Origin: Sphaerisporangium rufum | GTDB lineage: Bacteria; Actinomycetota; Actinomycetes; Streptosporangiales; Streptosporangiaceae | DNA: 64,000 nt | NCBI RefSeq assembly: GCF_016863395.1 | Contig: NZ_BOOU01000077.1 | Coordinates: forward strand, 31,042-95,041 | Direction of reading: 5' to 3' | Shown here: one piece after another, positions 47,526 through 56,048 of the stretch | Layout of the letters: each line of letters begins with the position of its first letter | Position numbering within the stretch: the first letter of the stretch is position 1 | The notes under the pieces: generated by a model | What the model was told of the DNA's origin: nothing | Databases searched by the model: none | Seen by the model: only the letters and a program-made list of their open reading frames with translations | Made by a program: the position numbers and the translations under genes

Positions 47526-48368
47526 CTAGGTGATCTTACGGAACAGGGCCACCCGGCAGGACATCGTCACGCCCACCGGGTCGGCGAGCCGCGAGATCCG
47601 CCGCCCGAGCGCGTCCGGATCAGTGTGCCAGGCGCTCGGACCCATGGCCGCCGCGGCCGCGACCGCGCGGTGGTCCAGCCGCATCTCCGACTCCACCACC
47701 GTCGCGCCGGCCGGGACGAAGTCGCCGCCTAGGCTCTCCTCGACCCGCCGGTCCTTGTCCTGGTCCACCGACAGCAGCCCGAGGTCGCCGACCAGCGGCG
47801 CCAGGTGCCGCGGCGTCGGCGTCACCACCACCAGCGTGCCGCCCGGCCGCAGCACCCGGGCGAACTCCGGGCCGTTGCGCGGGGCGAAGACGTCGAGCAG
47901 CACGTCGGCGCGGGCGTCGCGCAGCGGGAGCGGGCGCCACACGTCCGCGGCCACCGCGCCGATCCGGGGATGGGCGCGCGCGGCCCGGCGCAGCGCGTGC
48001 TTGGAGACGTCCAAGGCGAGGCCGGCGTCCCGGGGGCCGAGCGCCCCGGCCAGGTGGTGGCCGGTGCCGGCGCCGGCGTCCACCACCAGGGACCGCCCGC
48101 CGGCCGCCGCGCCGGCCGCCTCGACGGCGGCACGCAGCCGCGCGGTGAGCGGGGCGAAGTGCCCGGCGCCGAGGAACTCCTCGCGCGCGGCGACCATCGC
48201 GGGGGTGTCCGCGGTGCCGGGCGCGGCCGACCCGGTCAGCAGGTTGAGGTAGCCCTGCCGGGCGACGTCGAAGGCGTGGCCGCGCGCGCACCGCGCCGAC
48301 CCGCCGGCCAGGGTCAGCCCGTCCCGGCAGATCGGGCAGCTGAGGTGATCGATGACGTCGGCCAGCAT
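47526..48368 (-). CDS. 23S rRNA guanine-N1 methyltransferase, RlmA-like
   Basis: A 280-residue methyltransferase. The N-terminal zinc ribbon is visible as CPIC near residue 11, then C27 and H31 in RCARGHAFD, followed by VARQGYLNLLTG, the diagnostic RlmA/TlrB sequence. Then SAM motif I as VVDAGAGTGHHLAGAL near residue 95, LLDVFAPRNGPEFARVLRPGG near 160 and TPTPRHLAPL near 190. Members methylate G745 or G748 of 23S rRNA; G748 methylation (TlrB) gives tylosin-type macrolide resistance. Which base is modified cannot be told. The start at 48368 has a weak ribosome site. Confidence 0.9.
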   Translation of the reverse strand: MLADVIDHLSCPICRDGLTLAGGSARCARGHAFDVARQGYLNLLTGSAAPGTADTPAMVAAREEFLGAGHFAPLTARLRAAVEAAGAAAGGRSLVVDAGAGTGHHLAGALGPRDAGLALDVSKHALRRAARAHPRIGAVAADVWRPLPLRDARADVLLDVFAPRNGPEFARVLRPGGTLVVVTPTPRHLAPLVGDLGLLSVDQDKDRRVEESLGGDFVPAGATVVESEMRLDHRAVAAAAAMGPSAWHTDPDALGRRISRLADPVGVTMSCRVALFRKIT

Positions 48369-48415
48369 GACCCCATCATGGCCGGGCCGCGCCGCACCCC
48401 GGCCGCCCGGGTCCC

Positions 48416-49456
48416 TCAGCGGCGGGCGCCGTCGATCAGCACCGCCAGCCCGTCCAGCAGGCGGGCCAGCCCGAAGTCGAAGATGCTCTGCAGGTCCAGG
48501 TCGACGTCCGGCCGGCTGACGACCGCGGTGAAGGCGGGGAAGCGGCCGGAGGCGAACACCGCGGCGAAGTCCGGATCTTGCCGTTCCATCCATTCGTCGT
48601 CGGTGAGCCCGGTCCGCTGCCGCGCCTCGGCCTCCCACTCCAGGTTCACCGCCACCCCGTGCACGTAGTTGTGCAGGCCGACCACCGCGTGCAGCGTCGT
48701 GTTCGGCGACAGGCCGAGCCCGGCGAGCCCGCTCATCAGCCATTCGGTGTGCGCCAGCGCGTTCGGGGACATCAGCGGCCGGGTGAAGGAGACCGCCTGG
48801 GCCAGCCAGGGGTGCCGGCGGTAGAGCTCCCACTGGGCCCGGGCGGTCAGCTCCATCCGCCGCCGCCAGCCGAGCTCGTCGCCGCCGGGCAGCGGCTCGG
48901 CGGCGTAGATGGTGTCGACCATCAGCGCGACCAGTTCGTCCTTGCCCGGCACGTGGCGGTACAGCGACATGGCGGCCACGCCGAGCGCGGCGGCGATCCG
49001 GCGCATGGACAGCGCGGCCAGCCCTTCGGCGTCGGCGATCTCGATACCCGCCCGCACGATGCGCTCGCGGCCGAGTTCCTGGTCACCCGCCCGCGGGCGG
49101 CGCGGCGCGGCGGCGGGCCGGGACAGGGCCGGTGGTGGCGGGCCGCCACCACCGGCCGGCCGTGATCCGCCGGCGACCTCCCCGGCGGCCCCGGGATCGC
49201 CCTCGGCGGTGACCACCGCAGCCGCCTCGGCGGCGACCACGGTCCCGACGCCGGGGACGGCGGTCACCAGCCCCTGCTGCCGCAGCGCGGCGAGCACCTT
49301 GCCGGCCGTCGCCATCGCCACCCCCCACTGGGCGGTGATCTGCCGGGCGGAGGGCACCCGGGCGCCCGGCGGCAGGTCGCCGGTCTCGATCCGCCGCCGG
49401 ATCTCCCCGGCGATCCGCAGGTACGGCGGCTGTGTCGCGTTCTCTGCACCGGCCAT
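48416..49456 (-). CDS. GntR-TetR fusion transcriptional regulator
   Basis: A 346-residue regulator with two DNA-binding modules. Residues about 8-75 are a GntR-type winged helix (LRIAGEIRRRIETGDLPPGARVPSARQITAQWGV ... VLAALRQQGLVTAVPGVGTVV). A Gly/Pro/Ala linker (80-125) leads to a TetR helix-turn-helix (IVRAGIEIADAEGLAALSMRRIAAALGVAAMSLYRHV, about 132-168) and a TetR_C ligand domain (LMVDTIYAAEPLP onward) like tetracycline-repressor-type regulators. TACACT on the minus strand ends 6 bases before the ATG, so it is likely leaderless and its -10 overlaps an operator-like dyad: autoregulation. It is divergent from the FAD monooxygenase, its probable target. Confidence 0.92.
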   Translation of the reverse strand: MAGAENATQPPYLRIAGEIRRRIETGDLPPGARVPSARQITAQWGVAMATAGKVLAALRQQGLVTAVPGVGTVVAAEAAAVVTAEGDPGAAGEVAGGSRPAGGGGPPPPALSRPAAAPRRPRAGDQELGRERIVRAGIEIADAEGLAALSMRRIAAALGVAAMSLYRHVPGKDELVALMVDTIYAAEPLPGGDELGWRRRMELTARAQWELYRRHPWLAQAVSFTRPLMSPNALAHTEWLMSGLAGLGLSPNTTLHAVVGLHNYVHGVAVNLEWEAEARQRTGLTDDEWMERQDPDFAAVFASGRFPAFTAVVSRPDVDLDLQSIFDFGLARLLDGLAVLIDGARR

Positions 49457-49462
49457 CGTCCC

Positions 49463-49546
49463 AGTGTACTAGTGCACCAGCCCGATGACCGCGGGTCGAC
49501 CGGCCCGTCAGGTCCGGGATCCGTACGGTGAGCGTACTAGTACACT
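49463..49546. promoter_or_regulatory. Two operator-like dyads between regulator and monooxygenase genes
   Basis: GTGTACTAGTGCAC (49464-49477) lies over the -10 of the regulator gene. GTACTAGTAC (49534-49543), a perfect 10-bp palindrome, lies in the promoter region of the monooxygenase. They share GTACTAGT and are about 70 bases apart centre to centre. A half site CTAGTAC occurs at 49563-49569. The pattern is what a TetR-family autoregulator controlling a divergent gene would leave. Confidence 0.7.
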
Positions 49547-49670
49547 AAAAGTGATCGTCAAGCTAGTACGACGTTAACCGCATGCTTGCCGTAGACCGTT
49601 CATCTCGCTTACGCTGTACGCGTACTATTTGATGTACGTCGTACGCAGCGATCCGCACAAGGAGCGTCCC

Positions 49671-50864
49671 ATGTCCGATCGGCAGATTCTGATCTCCGGC
49701 GCGAGCATCGCCGGTCCGGCGCTGGCCTACTGGCTGCGGCGGTACGGCTTCGAGCCCGTGGTGGTGGAGCGCGCGCCGGCCTTCCGGGACGGCGGGCACG
49801 CCGTCGACCTGCGCGGCACCGCCCACGAGGTGGTCGAGCGGATGGGCCTGATGCCGCAGGTGCGCCGGGCGAGCATCGGCACCCGGGGAATGTCCTTCGT
49901 GGACGCCGCCGGCCGGCGCCGCGCCGGCATGGACGTCGCGACGCTCGGCGGCGAGGGGGCGGTCTCGGAGATCGAGATCCTGCGCGGCGACCTGGCCAGG
50001 GTGTTCTACGAGGCCACCCGGGACGAGGTGGAGTACATCTTCGACGACTCGATCAGCGCGCTGGACGAGGACGGCACCGGGGTCAAGGTGACCTTCGAGC
50101 GGGGCGCTCCGCGCCGGTTCGGCGTGGTCGCCGGCGCGGACGGCGTCCACTCGGTGGTGCGGGCGCTGGCCTTCGGCCCGGAGGAGCGGTACGTCCGGCA
50201 CCTCGGCGCCTACTCCTCCTACTTCACCATCCCCTATCCGATGTCACACGACCGCTGGGACCGCTATCACACACCGCTCGGCGGGCGCGTGGTGGCGGTG
50301 CGGCCCACCGTGCGCCCGGACGAGGCCAAGGCGCTGTTCGGCTTCACCTCGCCGCCGCTGAGCTACGACCGCCGCGAAGCGGCCGCCCAGAAGCGGATCG
50401 TCGCCGAGCGGTTCGCCGGCGTGGGCTGGGAGGCGCCGCGCCTGCTCGCGGCGATGGCGGAGGCGCCGGACTTCTACTTCGACGCCACCGCCCAGGTGCA
50501 CGTGGACGGCTGGTCGCGCGGGCGGGCGGTGCTGCTCGGAGACGCCGGGTACTGCCCGTCGTCGCTTACCGGCCTCGGCACCAGCCTGGCGCTGATCGGC
50601 GCCTACGTGCTGGCCGGCGAGCTCGCCGCGGCCGGCGGCGACCACCGGGCCGCCTTCCCCGCCTACCAGGACGCGATGCGCGGCCTGGTCCGCCAGGCGC
50701 AGGCGCGGGCGGGCGGCACCGGGTTCCTCATGCCGGACTCGCGCGCGGTGCGCCTGGCACGCGATGTGTCGCTGCGCACGCTGCCGTACGTGCCGTGGAA
50801 GGGCATGGTCGCCCGCAAGCTCCGCGAGGGCGCCACCGTCGCCCTCAAGGACTACTCCCACTGA
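49671..50864 (+). CDS. FAD-dependent aromatic-type monooxygenase
   Basis: A 397-residue PHBH-fold flavoprotein monooxygenase. The Rossmann motif is ILISGASIAGPALAYWLRRYGFEPVVVERAP at the N-terminus (GxGxxG variant GASIAGP), the DG motif is GVVAGADGVHSVVR near 158, and the GD motif is RAVLLGDAGYCPSSLTGLGTSLALIGAYVLAGEL near 285. Relatives include TetX-type enzymes that inactivate tetracyclines and antibiotic-biosynthesis hydroxylases. Divergence from a TetR-family regulator with visible operators supports inducible detoxification. AAGGAG precedes the ATG. Its last 20 bases overlap the convergent secreted-protein gene. A diverged copy of its 3' end occurs at 51828-51886. Confidence 0.93.
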   Translation: MSDRQILISGASIAGPALAYWLRRYGFEPVVVERAPAFRDGGHAVDLRGTAHEVVERMGLMPQVRRASIGTRGMSFVDAAGRRRAGMDVATLGGEGAVSEIEILRGDLARVFYEATRDEVEYIFDDSISALDEDGTGVKVTFERGAPRRFGVVAGADGVHSVVRALAFGPEERYVRHLGAYSSYFTIPYPMSHDRWDRYHTPLGGRVVAVRPTVRPDEAKALFGFTSPPLSYDRREAAAQKRIVAERFAGVGWEAPRLLAAMAEAPDFYFDATAQVHVDGWSRGRAVLLGDAGYCPSSLTGLGTSLALIGAYVLAGELAAAGGDHRAAFPAYQDAMRGLVRQAQARAGGTGFLMPDSRAVRLARDVSLRTLPYVPWKGMVARKLREGATVALKDYSH

Positions 50865-51522
50865 CGTCCGGGTCAGGCCGCGGGGGTCGGCGAGCGCTGA
50901 CGGCGACCGCGAGCAGGCAGAGAAGGGCCGGAGCCATCAAGGCGATCATCAGTCCGCCTTCACCCCCGGGAGGTCCGGTGCTCGCGGTGAGGCTCGCAAG
51001 AACGGGCCGCCCCTCGTGATGCTGGGACATCGGCGGAGAATCAACCGAGGCACCGCCCGATGACGAGGCTTTCGGTATCTCCGGAAGTATGATGCAAAGC
51101 GCGGACGAAATGGCCACCCCGAAATCACCACGCATGACCACGAAGTAGACGTAGGTCTCCTTTCTTGAGTTGGCCGTTATATCGGTGTAGCCGGGCTGGC
51201 CGATGTAGGCCATCCACACGGTCGTGGGAGTGCGGTTGCTGCCGGTGGCACGTTGTAGCTCGACCAAGGTGGTGCCGGCGGGAACGTGAGTCCAGGTCAG
51301 TCGAACGCCGTCACCTCTGACACGTTTGCAGTTGAGGCTGAGCGGCGGTGGCCGAGTGACGGTCGGAGACGGCGTGGGAGAGGGTGTCGGGGGAAAAGGC
51401 GGATAAGGATAGGTGATCCGCCGTGACCCAGGCGCCGCCGCCGGTGAAACGGAAGCCGCGCTCACCGGCGGCCAGAGGGATATTGACAGGGCGATTGCCA
51501 GCCTCGTCCAGTTCGTCAACAT
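50845..51522 (-). CDS. Secreted or surface-anchored protein with FnIII-like region
   Basis: A 225-residue protein. Residues 1-25 are a signal peptide (LAIALSISLWPPVSAASVSPAAA). A Pro/Thr/Ser linker (YPYPPFPPTPSPTPSP) follows, then a beta-rich domain near residues 65-135 (VRLTWTHVPAGTTLVELQR ... YTDITANSRKETYVYFVVM) resembling a fibronectin type III module. A C-terminal hydrophobic helix (GLMIALMAPALLCLLAVAVSA) followed by an RRPPRP tail looks like a membrane anchor. GGGAG precedes the ATG. Base composition is a little lower in GC than neighbours. No enzymatic motif; function unknown. Confidence 0.75.
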   Translation of the reverse strand: MLTNWTRLAIALSISLWPPVSAASVSPAAAPGSRRITYPYPPFPPTPSPTPSPTVTRPPPLSLNCKRVRGDGVRLTWTHVPAGTTLVELQRATGSNRTPTTVWMAYIGQPGYTDITANSRKETYVYFVVMRGDFGVAISSALCIILPEIPKASSSGGASVDSPPMSQHHEGRPVLASLTASTGPPGGEGGLMIALMAPALLCLLAVAVSARRPPRPDPDVSGSSP

Positions 51523-51740
51523 GATCTGATCTCCCGGACCTGCTGTGCCGCTGAGTACAGGTCCGGTATAGGACGAGGACCAGTGTCTTATCTGCGGGCG
51601 GCGGCCGGAATGCGGGAAAGTTGCCGGGTTTTCACCATCGCCTGACAGTGATGCCGCACCGGTCCGGGGACCACTGCCCCGTGACGACGGAGCCGCCGGG
51701 GACGCCCGGCACGAGCGGACGCCCCCGGCGGCGGGACGGA

Positions 51741-51825
51741 TCAGGAGGGGACGGAGGCGACGCCGGGCTGGAGGAAGCGGCGGCGGTTGACCTTCTTGGC
51801 GATGCCCTCGCGGTCGAGGTAGGGG
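51741..51825 (-). pseudogene. Detached 3' tail of a fadB-like gene
   Basis: These 85 bases match the 3' end of the intact fadB-type gene (52629-52713) at all but 2 positions, including the stop codon. The match ends abruptly at 51825, where it joins a monooxygenase tail. There is no room for the rest of the gene. The surrounding interval 51523-52056 otherwise contains only promoter and short hairpin sequences. Confidence 0.92.
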
Positions 51826-51827
51826 CC

Positions 51828-51886
51828 TGGTCGCCCGCAAGCTCCGCGAGGGCGCCACCGCCGCCCTCAAGGACTACGAGCGCTGA
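51828..51886 (+). pseudogene. Detached 3' tail of an FAD-monooxygenase gene
   Basis: These 59 bases match the last 59 bases of the monooxygenase gene (50806-50864) at about 54 positions, ending at a TGA at the same place. The final codons differ (KDYER against KDYSH), so the source was a diverged copy or paralogue. It abuts the fadB tail with only two bases between. Confidence 0.9.
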
Positions 51887-52056
51887 CCGCGGTACCGGCC
51901 CGGGCACTCACCGGCCCGGGCAGAATTCATCGGATGCTGAAAATCGACCGCGGAGATCTATCGCCGGGGTGGAAACCGGAGTACCGTGAAATTCACGGTT
52001 TGATGAATTCTATCCGGTGCCGCCCCCTGGCGGGCGCGGCCGGGAAGGAGACGGCG

Positions 52057-52557
52057 ATGCGCAGAGGTCCTGCCGCGGCGGGCAGTGCGCTGTTCCTGCT
52101 GGTGGCGCCCGGTACGGTGGCCGGGTACCTCCCGTGGTGGATCACCGGCTGGCGTACCGGCTCCGCCGGGCCGTACCCGGTTCCGGTGCGGGTCCTCGGC
52201 GCGGTGCTGGTCCTGGCCGGTGCGGCCGTGATCGTGCAGGCGTTCGTCCGCTTCGTCGTCGAGGGACGCGGCACGCCGATGCCCGCCGCCGCACCGGACC
52301 GGCTGGTGGTCGGCGGGCTCTACCGGTACGTGCGCAATCCGATGTACGTCGGGGTGCTGTCCGCCGTACTGGGGCAGGCGCTGTGGTTCGGGCGGCCGGA
52401 GCTGCTCCTCTACGCCGCCGCGGTGTGGGCGGTGCCCGCCGCGTTCGTCCGCTGGTACGAGGAGCCCACGCTCGCCCGGCGGTTCGGCGCCGACTACGAG
52501 CGCTACCGGCGCGCCGTCCCGGCGTGGATCCCGCGCCTGCGCCCCTGGCACGGATGA
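52057..52557 (+). CDS. Isoprenylcysteine carboxyl methyltransferase-type membrane protein
   Basis: A 166-residue integral membrane protein of the ICMT/PEMT methyltransferase superfamily. Three to four hydrophobic segments are present, and the C-terminal half has the signature LVVGGLYRYVRNPMYVGVLSAVLGQAL near residue 85 and EEPTLARRFGADYERYRRAVPAWIPR near 135, which bind SAM. Bacterial members methylate lipids or small molecules; the substrate is unknown. GGAAGGAG lies upstream of the chosen ATG. The stop sits in a short duplicated GGCACGGATG sequence. Confidence 0.85.
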   Translation: MRRGPAAAGSALFLLVAPGTVAGYLPWWITGWRTGSAGPYPVPVRVLGAVLVLAGAAVIVQAFVRFVVEGRGTPMPAAAPDRLVVGGLYRYVRNPMYVGVLSAVLGQALWFGRPELLLYAAAVWAVPAAFVRWYEEPTLARRFGADYERYRRAVPAWIPRLRPWHG

Positions 52558-52628
52558 TCCCGTGCCTGCGTGCCCGGCACGGATGGCCGCCCGGGACGCC
52601 CTGGCGGGCGCCGCCGGGCGGCGGAGGG

Positions 52629-54722
52629 TCAGGCCGGGACGGAGGCGACGCCGGGCTGGAGGAAGCGGCGGCGGTTGACCTTCTTGGCGATGCCCTCGCG
52701 GTCGAGGTAGGGGGTGATGCCGCCGGTGTGGAACGGCCAGCCGGCCCCGAGGATCATGCACAGGTCGATGTCCTCGGCCGCGGCGACGACCTTCTCGTCC
52801 AGCATGATCCGCACCTCTTCGGCCAGCGCGCGCAGCGCCCGGTCGCGGACCTCCTCACCGCTCGGCCCGGTACCGCCCTCGCGCTCGAAGATCTTCCGCG
52901 CCTCGGGGTCGATGGACAGGTCGGCGGCGTACACGCCCGGCTTGCCGGCCTTCACCAGCTCGGCCAGGTTCGCCGAGACCCGGTAGCGGTCGGGGAACGC
53001 CCGGTGCAGCGTCTCGGCGACGTGCAGCGCGACGGCCGGCCCGACCAGCTGCAGCAGCGCGAACGGCGTCATCGGCAGGCCCAGCCCGTCCAGGGCATGG
53101 TCGGCGGTCTCGATGGGGGTGCCCTCGTCCACCGCGCCGATGACCTCGCCCATGAACCGGGTGAGCAGGCGGTTCACCACGAAGGCCGGCGAGTCCTTGA
53201 CCAGCACGCTGGACTTCTTCAGCGTCCTGGCCACCGCGAAGGCCGTGGCCAGCGTCGCGTCGTCGGTGCGCTCGCCGCGGACGATCTCCAGCAGCGGCAG
53301 CACCGCGACCGGGTTGAAGAAGTGGAAGCCCACCACCCGCTCGGGGTGCCATAGGTCGGCGGCCATCGCGGTCACCGGCAGCGAGGAGGTGTTGGTGGCG
53401 AGTACGCACTCCGGGCCCACCACCGCCTCGACCTCGGCGAACACCCGCTTCTTGATCTCCAGGTCCTCGAAGACGGCCTCGATCACGAAGTCGGCGTCGG
53501 CGAATGCGTCCTTGGTGAGCGAGCCGCTGACCAGGCCCTTCAGCCGGTTGGCCTGGTCGGCGGTGATCCGGCCCTTGCCCAGCAGCTTGTCGACCTCGGC
53601 GCGCACGTAGCCGACGCCCTTGTCCAGGCGCTCCTGGTCGAGGTCGGTGAGCACCACCGGCACCTCCAGCCGGCGGGCGAACAGCAGCGCCAGCTGCGAC
53701 GCCATCAGCCCGGCCCCGACCACGCCGACCTTGGTCACCTTGCGGGCCAGTGCCCGGTCCGGCGCGCCGGCCGGGCGCTTGGCCCGCCGCTGCACCAGGT
53801 CGAACGAGTACAGGCCGGCCCGCAGCTCGTCGCCCATCAGCAGGTCGGCCAGCGCCGCGGTCTCGGCGGCGAAGCCCTCGTCGCGCCCGGCGGTGCGGGC
53901 CAGCTCGACCAGGTCCAGCGCCCGGTACGGGGCGGGGGAGGCGCCGCGCACCTTGAGGTCCACCAGGGCGCGCGCCCCGTCGACCGCCGCCTGCCAGGCA
54001 CCGGCGTCGGCGATGAACGGGTGCCGGGAGACCGCGGTCTCGCCGGTCACCACCCGGGCGGCCCAGCGCAGGCTCTCCTCCAGGAAGTCGGCCGGCTCGA
54101 AGATCGCGTCGGCGACGCCCAGCCGGAACGCCTCCCGTCCCTTGATCATGCGGTTCTGGGACAGCGGGTTCTCGATGATCAGCTTGAGCGCGTTGGCCGG
54201 GCCGATGAGGCGCGGGAGCAGCTGGGTGCCGCCCCAGCCGGGCACCAGGCCGAGGAAGCACTCGGGCAGCGCCACCGCGGGCACCCCGGAGGAGATCGTC
54301 CGGTAGGTGCAGTGCAGCGCCACCTCCAGGCCGCCGCCCATCGCCGCGCCGTTGACGAACGCGAACGACGGCACGTCCAGCTCGCCGAGCCGGCGGAAGA
54401 CCTCGTGCCCGAGCCGGCCGAGCTCCTCGGCCTGGGCGCGGGTGCGCACCAGGGCGGCGCCCTTCAGGTCGGCGCCCACCGCGAAGATGAACGGCTTGCC
54501 GGTGACGCCGACCGCGGCCAGGTCGTCGCGGGCGGCGATGGCGGTCAGCGCCGCGTCCAGCTCGGTCAGGCCGCGCGGGCCGAAGGTGTTCGGCTTGGTG
54601 TGGTCGAAGCCGTTGTCCAGGGTGATCAGCGCCATCGTGCCGGCGCCGCCGGGCAGGGCGACGTCGCGGACCAGCGCGTGCGTGACGACCTCGTCGTCGA
54701 AGATCTCGGTGATGCCGCTCAC
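52629..54722 (-). CDS. fadB: Fatty-acid oxidation multifunctional protein (enoyl-CoA hydratase / 3-hydroxyacyl-CoA dehydrogenase)
   Basis: A 697-residue bifunctional beta-oxidation enzyme. Residues about 30-230 are a crotonase fold: KPFIFAVGADLKGAALV (oxyanion), FVNGAAMGGGLEVALHC, ALPECFLGLVPGWGGTQLLPRLIGP (catalytic Glu). Residues about 335-510 are the NAD-binding dehydrogenase domain (VGVVGAGLMASQLALLFARR; HFFNPVAVLPLLEIVRG with the catalytic His). Residues 515-690 are the C-terminal dehydrogenase domains. The GTG start overlaps the thiolase stop (GTGA at 54719-54722). This thiolase-FadB pair is a complete fatty-acid beta-oxidation unit as in Streptomyces. Confidence 0.96.
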   Translation of the reverse strand: MSGITEIFDDEVVTHALVRDVALPGGAGTMALITLDNGFDHTKPNTFGPRGLTELDAALTAIAARDDLAAVGVTGKPFIFAVGADLKGAALVRTRAQAEELGRLGHEVFRRLGELDVPSFAFVNGAAMGGGLEVALHCTYRTISSGVPAVALPECFLGLVPGWGGTQLLPRLIGPANALKLIIENPLSQNRMIKGREAFRLGVADAIFEPADFLEESLRWAARVVTGETAVSRHPFIADAGAWQAAVDGARALVDLKVRGASPAPYRALDLVELARTAGRDEGFAAETAALADLLMGDELRAGLYSFDLVQRRAKRPAGAPDRALARKVTKVGVVGAGLMASQLALLFARRLEVPVVLTDLDQERLDKGVGYVRAEVDKLLGKGRITADQANRLKGLVSGSLTKDAFADADFVIEAVFEDLEIKKRVFAEVEAVVGPECVLATNTSSLPVTAMAADLWHPERVVGFHFFNPVAVLPLLEIVRGERTDDATLATAFAVARTLKKSSVLVKDSPAFVVNRLLTRFMGEVIGAVDEGTPIETADHALDGLGLPMTPFALLQLVGPAVALHVAETLHRAFPDRYRVSANLAELVKAGKPGVYAADLSIDPEARKIFEREGGTGPSGEEVRDRALRALAEEVRIMLDEKVVAAAEDIDLCMILGAGWPFHTGGITPYLDREGIAKKVNRRRFLQPGVASVPA

Positions 54723-55918
54723 TTGGCGCCCTCCCAGGCGAGGTTCTCCCAGATGACCGTCCCGCCCATGCCCATGCCGACGCACATGGTGGTGACGCCG
54801 TACCGCACGTCCGGCCGGTCGCCGAACTGCCGGGCGAGCTGCGTCATGAGGCGCACCCCCGAGGAGGCCAGCGGGTGGCCGAACGCGATGGCGCCGCCGT
54901 AGGGGTTGACCCGCGGGTCGTCGTCGGGGATGCCGAAGTGCGAGAGGAAGGCGAGCACCTGGACGGCGAAGGCCTCGTTGATCTCGATCAGGCCCAGGTC
55001 GTCGATGGTCAGCCCGGCCAGGCGCAGGGCCCGCTCGGTGGACGGGATGGGGCCGACGCCCATCACCTCGGGGTCCACCCCGGCGAAGGCGTAGGAGACC
55101 AGCCGCATCCTGGCGGTGAGGCCGAGCTCGGCGGCGACGTCGGCCGCGGCGACGACGCAGCCGGTGGCCCCGTCGTTGAGCCCGGCGGCGTTGCCGGCGG
55201 TCACCCGGCCGTGCGGGCGGAACGGGGTCTTCAGCGCGGCGAGCCCCGCCATGGTGGTGCCCGGCCGCGGCGGCTCGTCCTCGGTGGCCAGGCCCCAGCC
55301 CTCGGCGGCCTTGCGGGTGGCCGTCGGCACCAGGTCGAGCTGGATCCGGCCGTCGGCGTAGGCCTTGGCGACCTTCTCCTGGGAGGCGACCGCGTAGGCG
55401 TCGGCGCGCTCCTTGCTGATCTCCGGGTAGCGGTCGTGCAGGTTCTCCGCGGTCATGCCCATGATCAGCGCGGAGCCGTCCACCAGCTTCTCCGACAGGA
55501 ACCGGGGGTTGGGGTCGACGCCCTCGCCCATCGGGTGCCGGCCCATGTGCTCGACGCCGCCGGCGATGGCCACGTCGTAGGCGCCGAAGGCGATGCCGCC
55601 CGCCACGCTGGTCACCGCGGTCATCGCGCCCGCGCACATGCGGTCGATGGCGTACCCGGGCACCGACTTGGGCAGGCCGGCCAGCACCGCGGCCGAGCGG
55701 CCGATGGTCAGGCCCTGGTCGCCGATCTGGGTGGTGGCCGCGATGGCCACCTCGTCGACGCGTTCGGGCGGCAGCCCGGGGTTGCGCCGCATCAGTTCAC
55801 GGATGACACGGACGACCAGGTCGTCGGCGCGCGTCTCGGCGTACAGGCCCTTGGGGCCCGACCGGCCGAAAGGCGTGCGTACGCCGTCGACGAACACGAC
55901 GTCACGGGACGAAGGCAC
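54719..55918 (-). CDS. fadA: Acetyl-CoA acyltransferase (thiolase)
   Basis: A 399-residue thiolase catalysing the CoA-dependent cleavage of 3-ketoacyl-CoA. The GTG at 55918 is chosen because GAGGAG lies 6 bases upstream. The nucleophilic cysteine is in YAIDRMCAGAMTAV near residue 93; the C-terminal active-site elements are INEAFAVQVLAFL near 335, the histidine in NPYGGAIAFGHPLASSG near 358, and the second cysteine in VTTMCVGMGMGG near 388. Length and motifs are standard. It is the first gene of the fadA-fadB operon. Confidence 0.96.
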   Translation of the reverse strand: MPSSRDVVFVDGVRTPFGRSGPKGLYAETRADDLVVRVIRELMRRNPGLPPERVDEVAIAATTQIGDQGLTIGRSAAVLAGLPKSVPGYAIDRMCAGAMTAVTSVAGGIAFGAYDVAIAGGVEHMGRHPMGEGVDPNPRFLSEKLVDGSALIMGMTAENLHDRYPEISKERADAYAVASQEKVAKAYADGRIQLDLVPTATRKAAEGWGLATEDEPPRPGTTMAGLAALKTPFRPHGRVTAGNAAGLNDGATGCVVAAADVAAELGLTARMRLVSYAFAGVDPEVMGVGPIPSTERALRLAGLTIDDLGLIEINEAFAVQVLAFLSHFGIPDDDPRVNPYGGAIAFGHPLASSGVRLMTQLARQFGDRPDVRYGVTTMCVGMGMGGTVIWENLAWEGAK

Positions 55919-56048
55919 GGCTGGCTCCTCGCATGCTCGATGGCTTGCCCCCATGCTACTCGTCAGTAACAAGTCCTGGCGCGTCGCGTCCCGGCGTGGC
56001 GCGGGCAGGCGGGCGGCGGGAATGGTCCGGTGGCGCGGTCCCGGCGGG

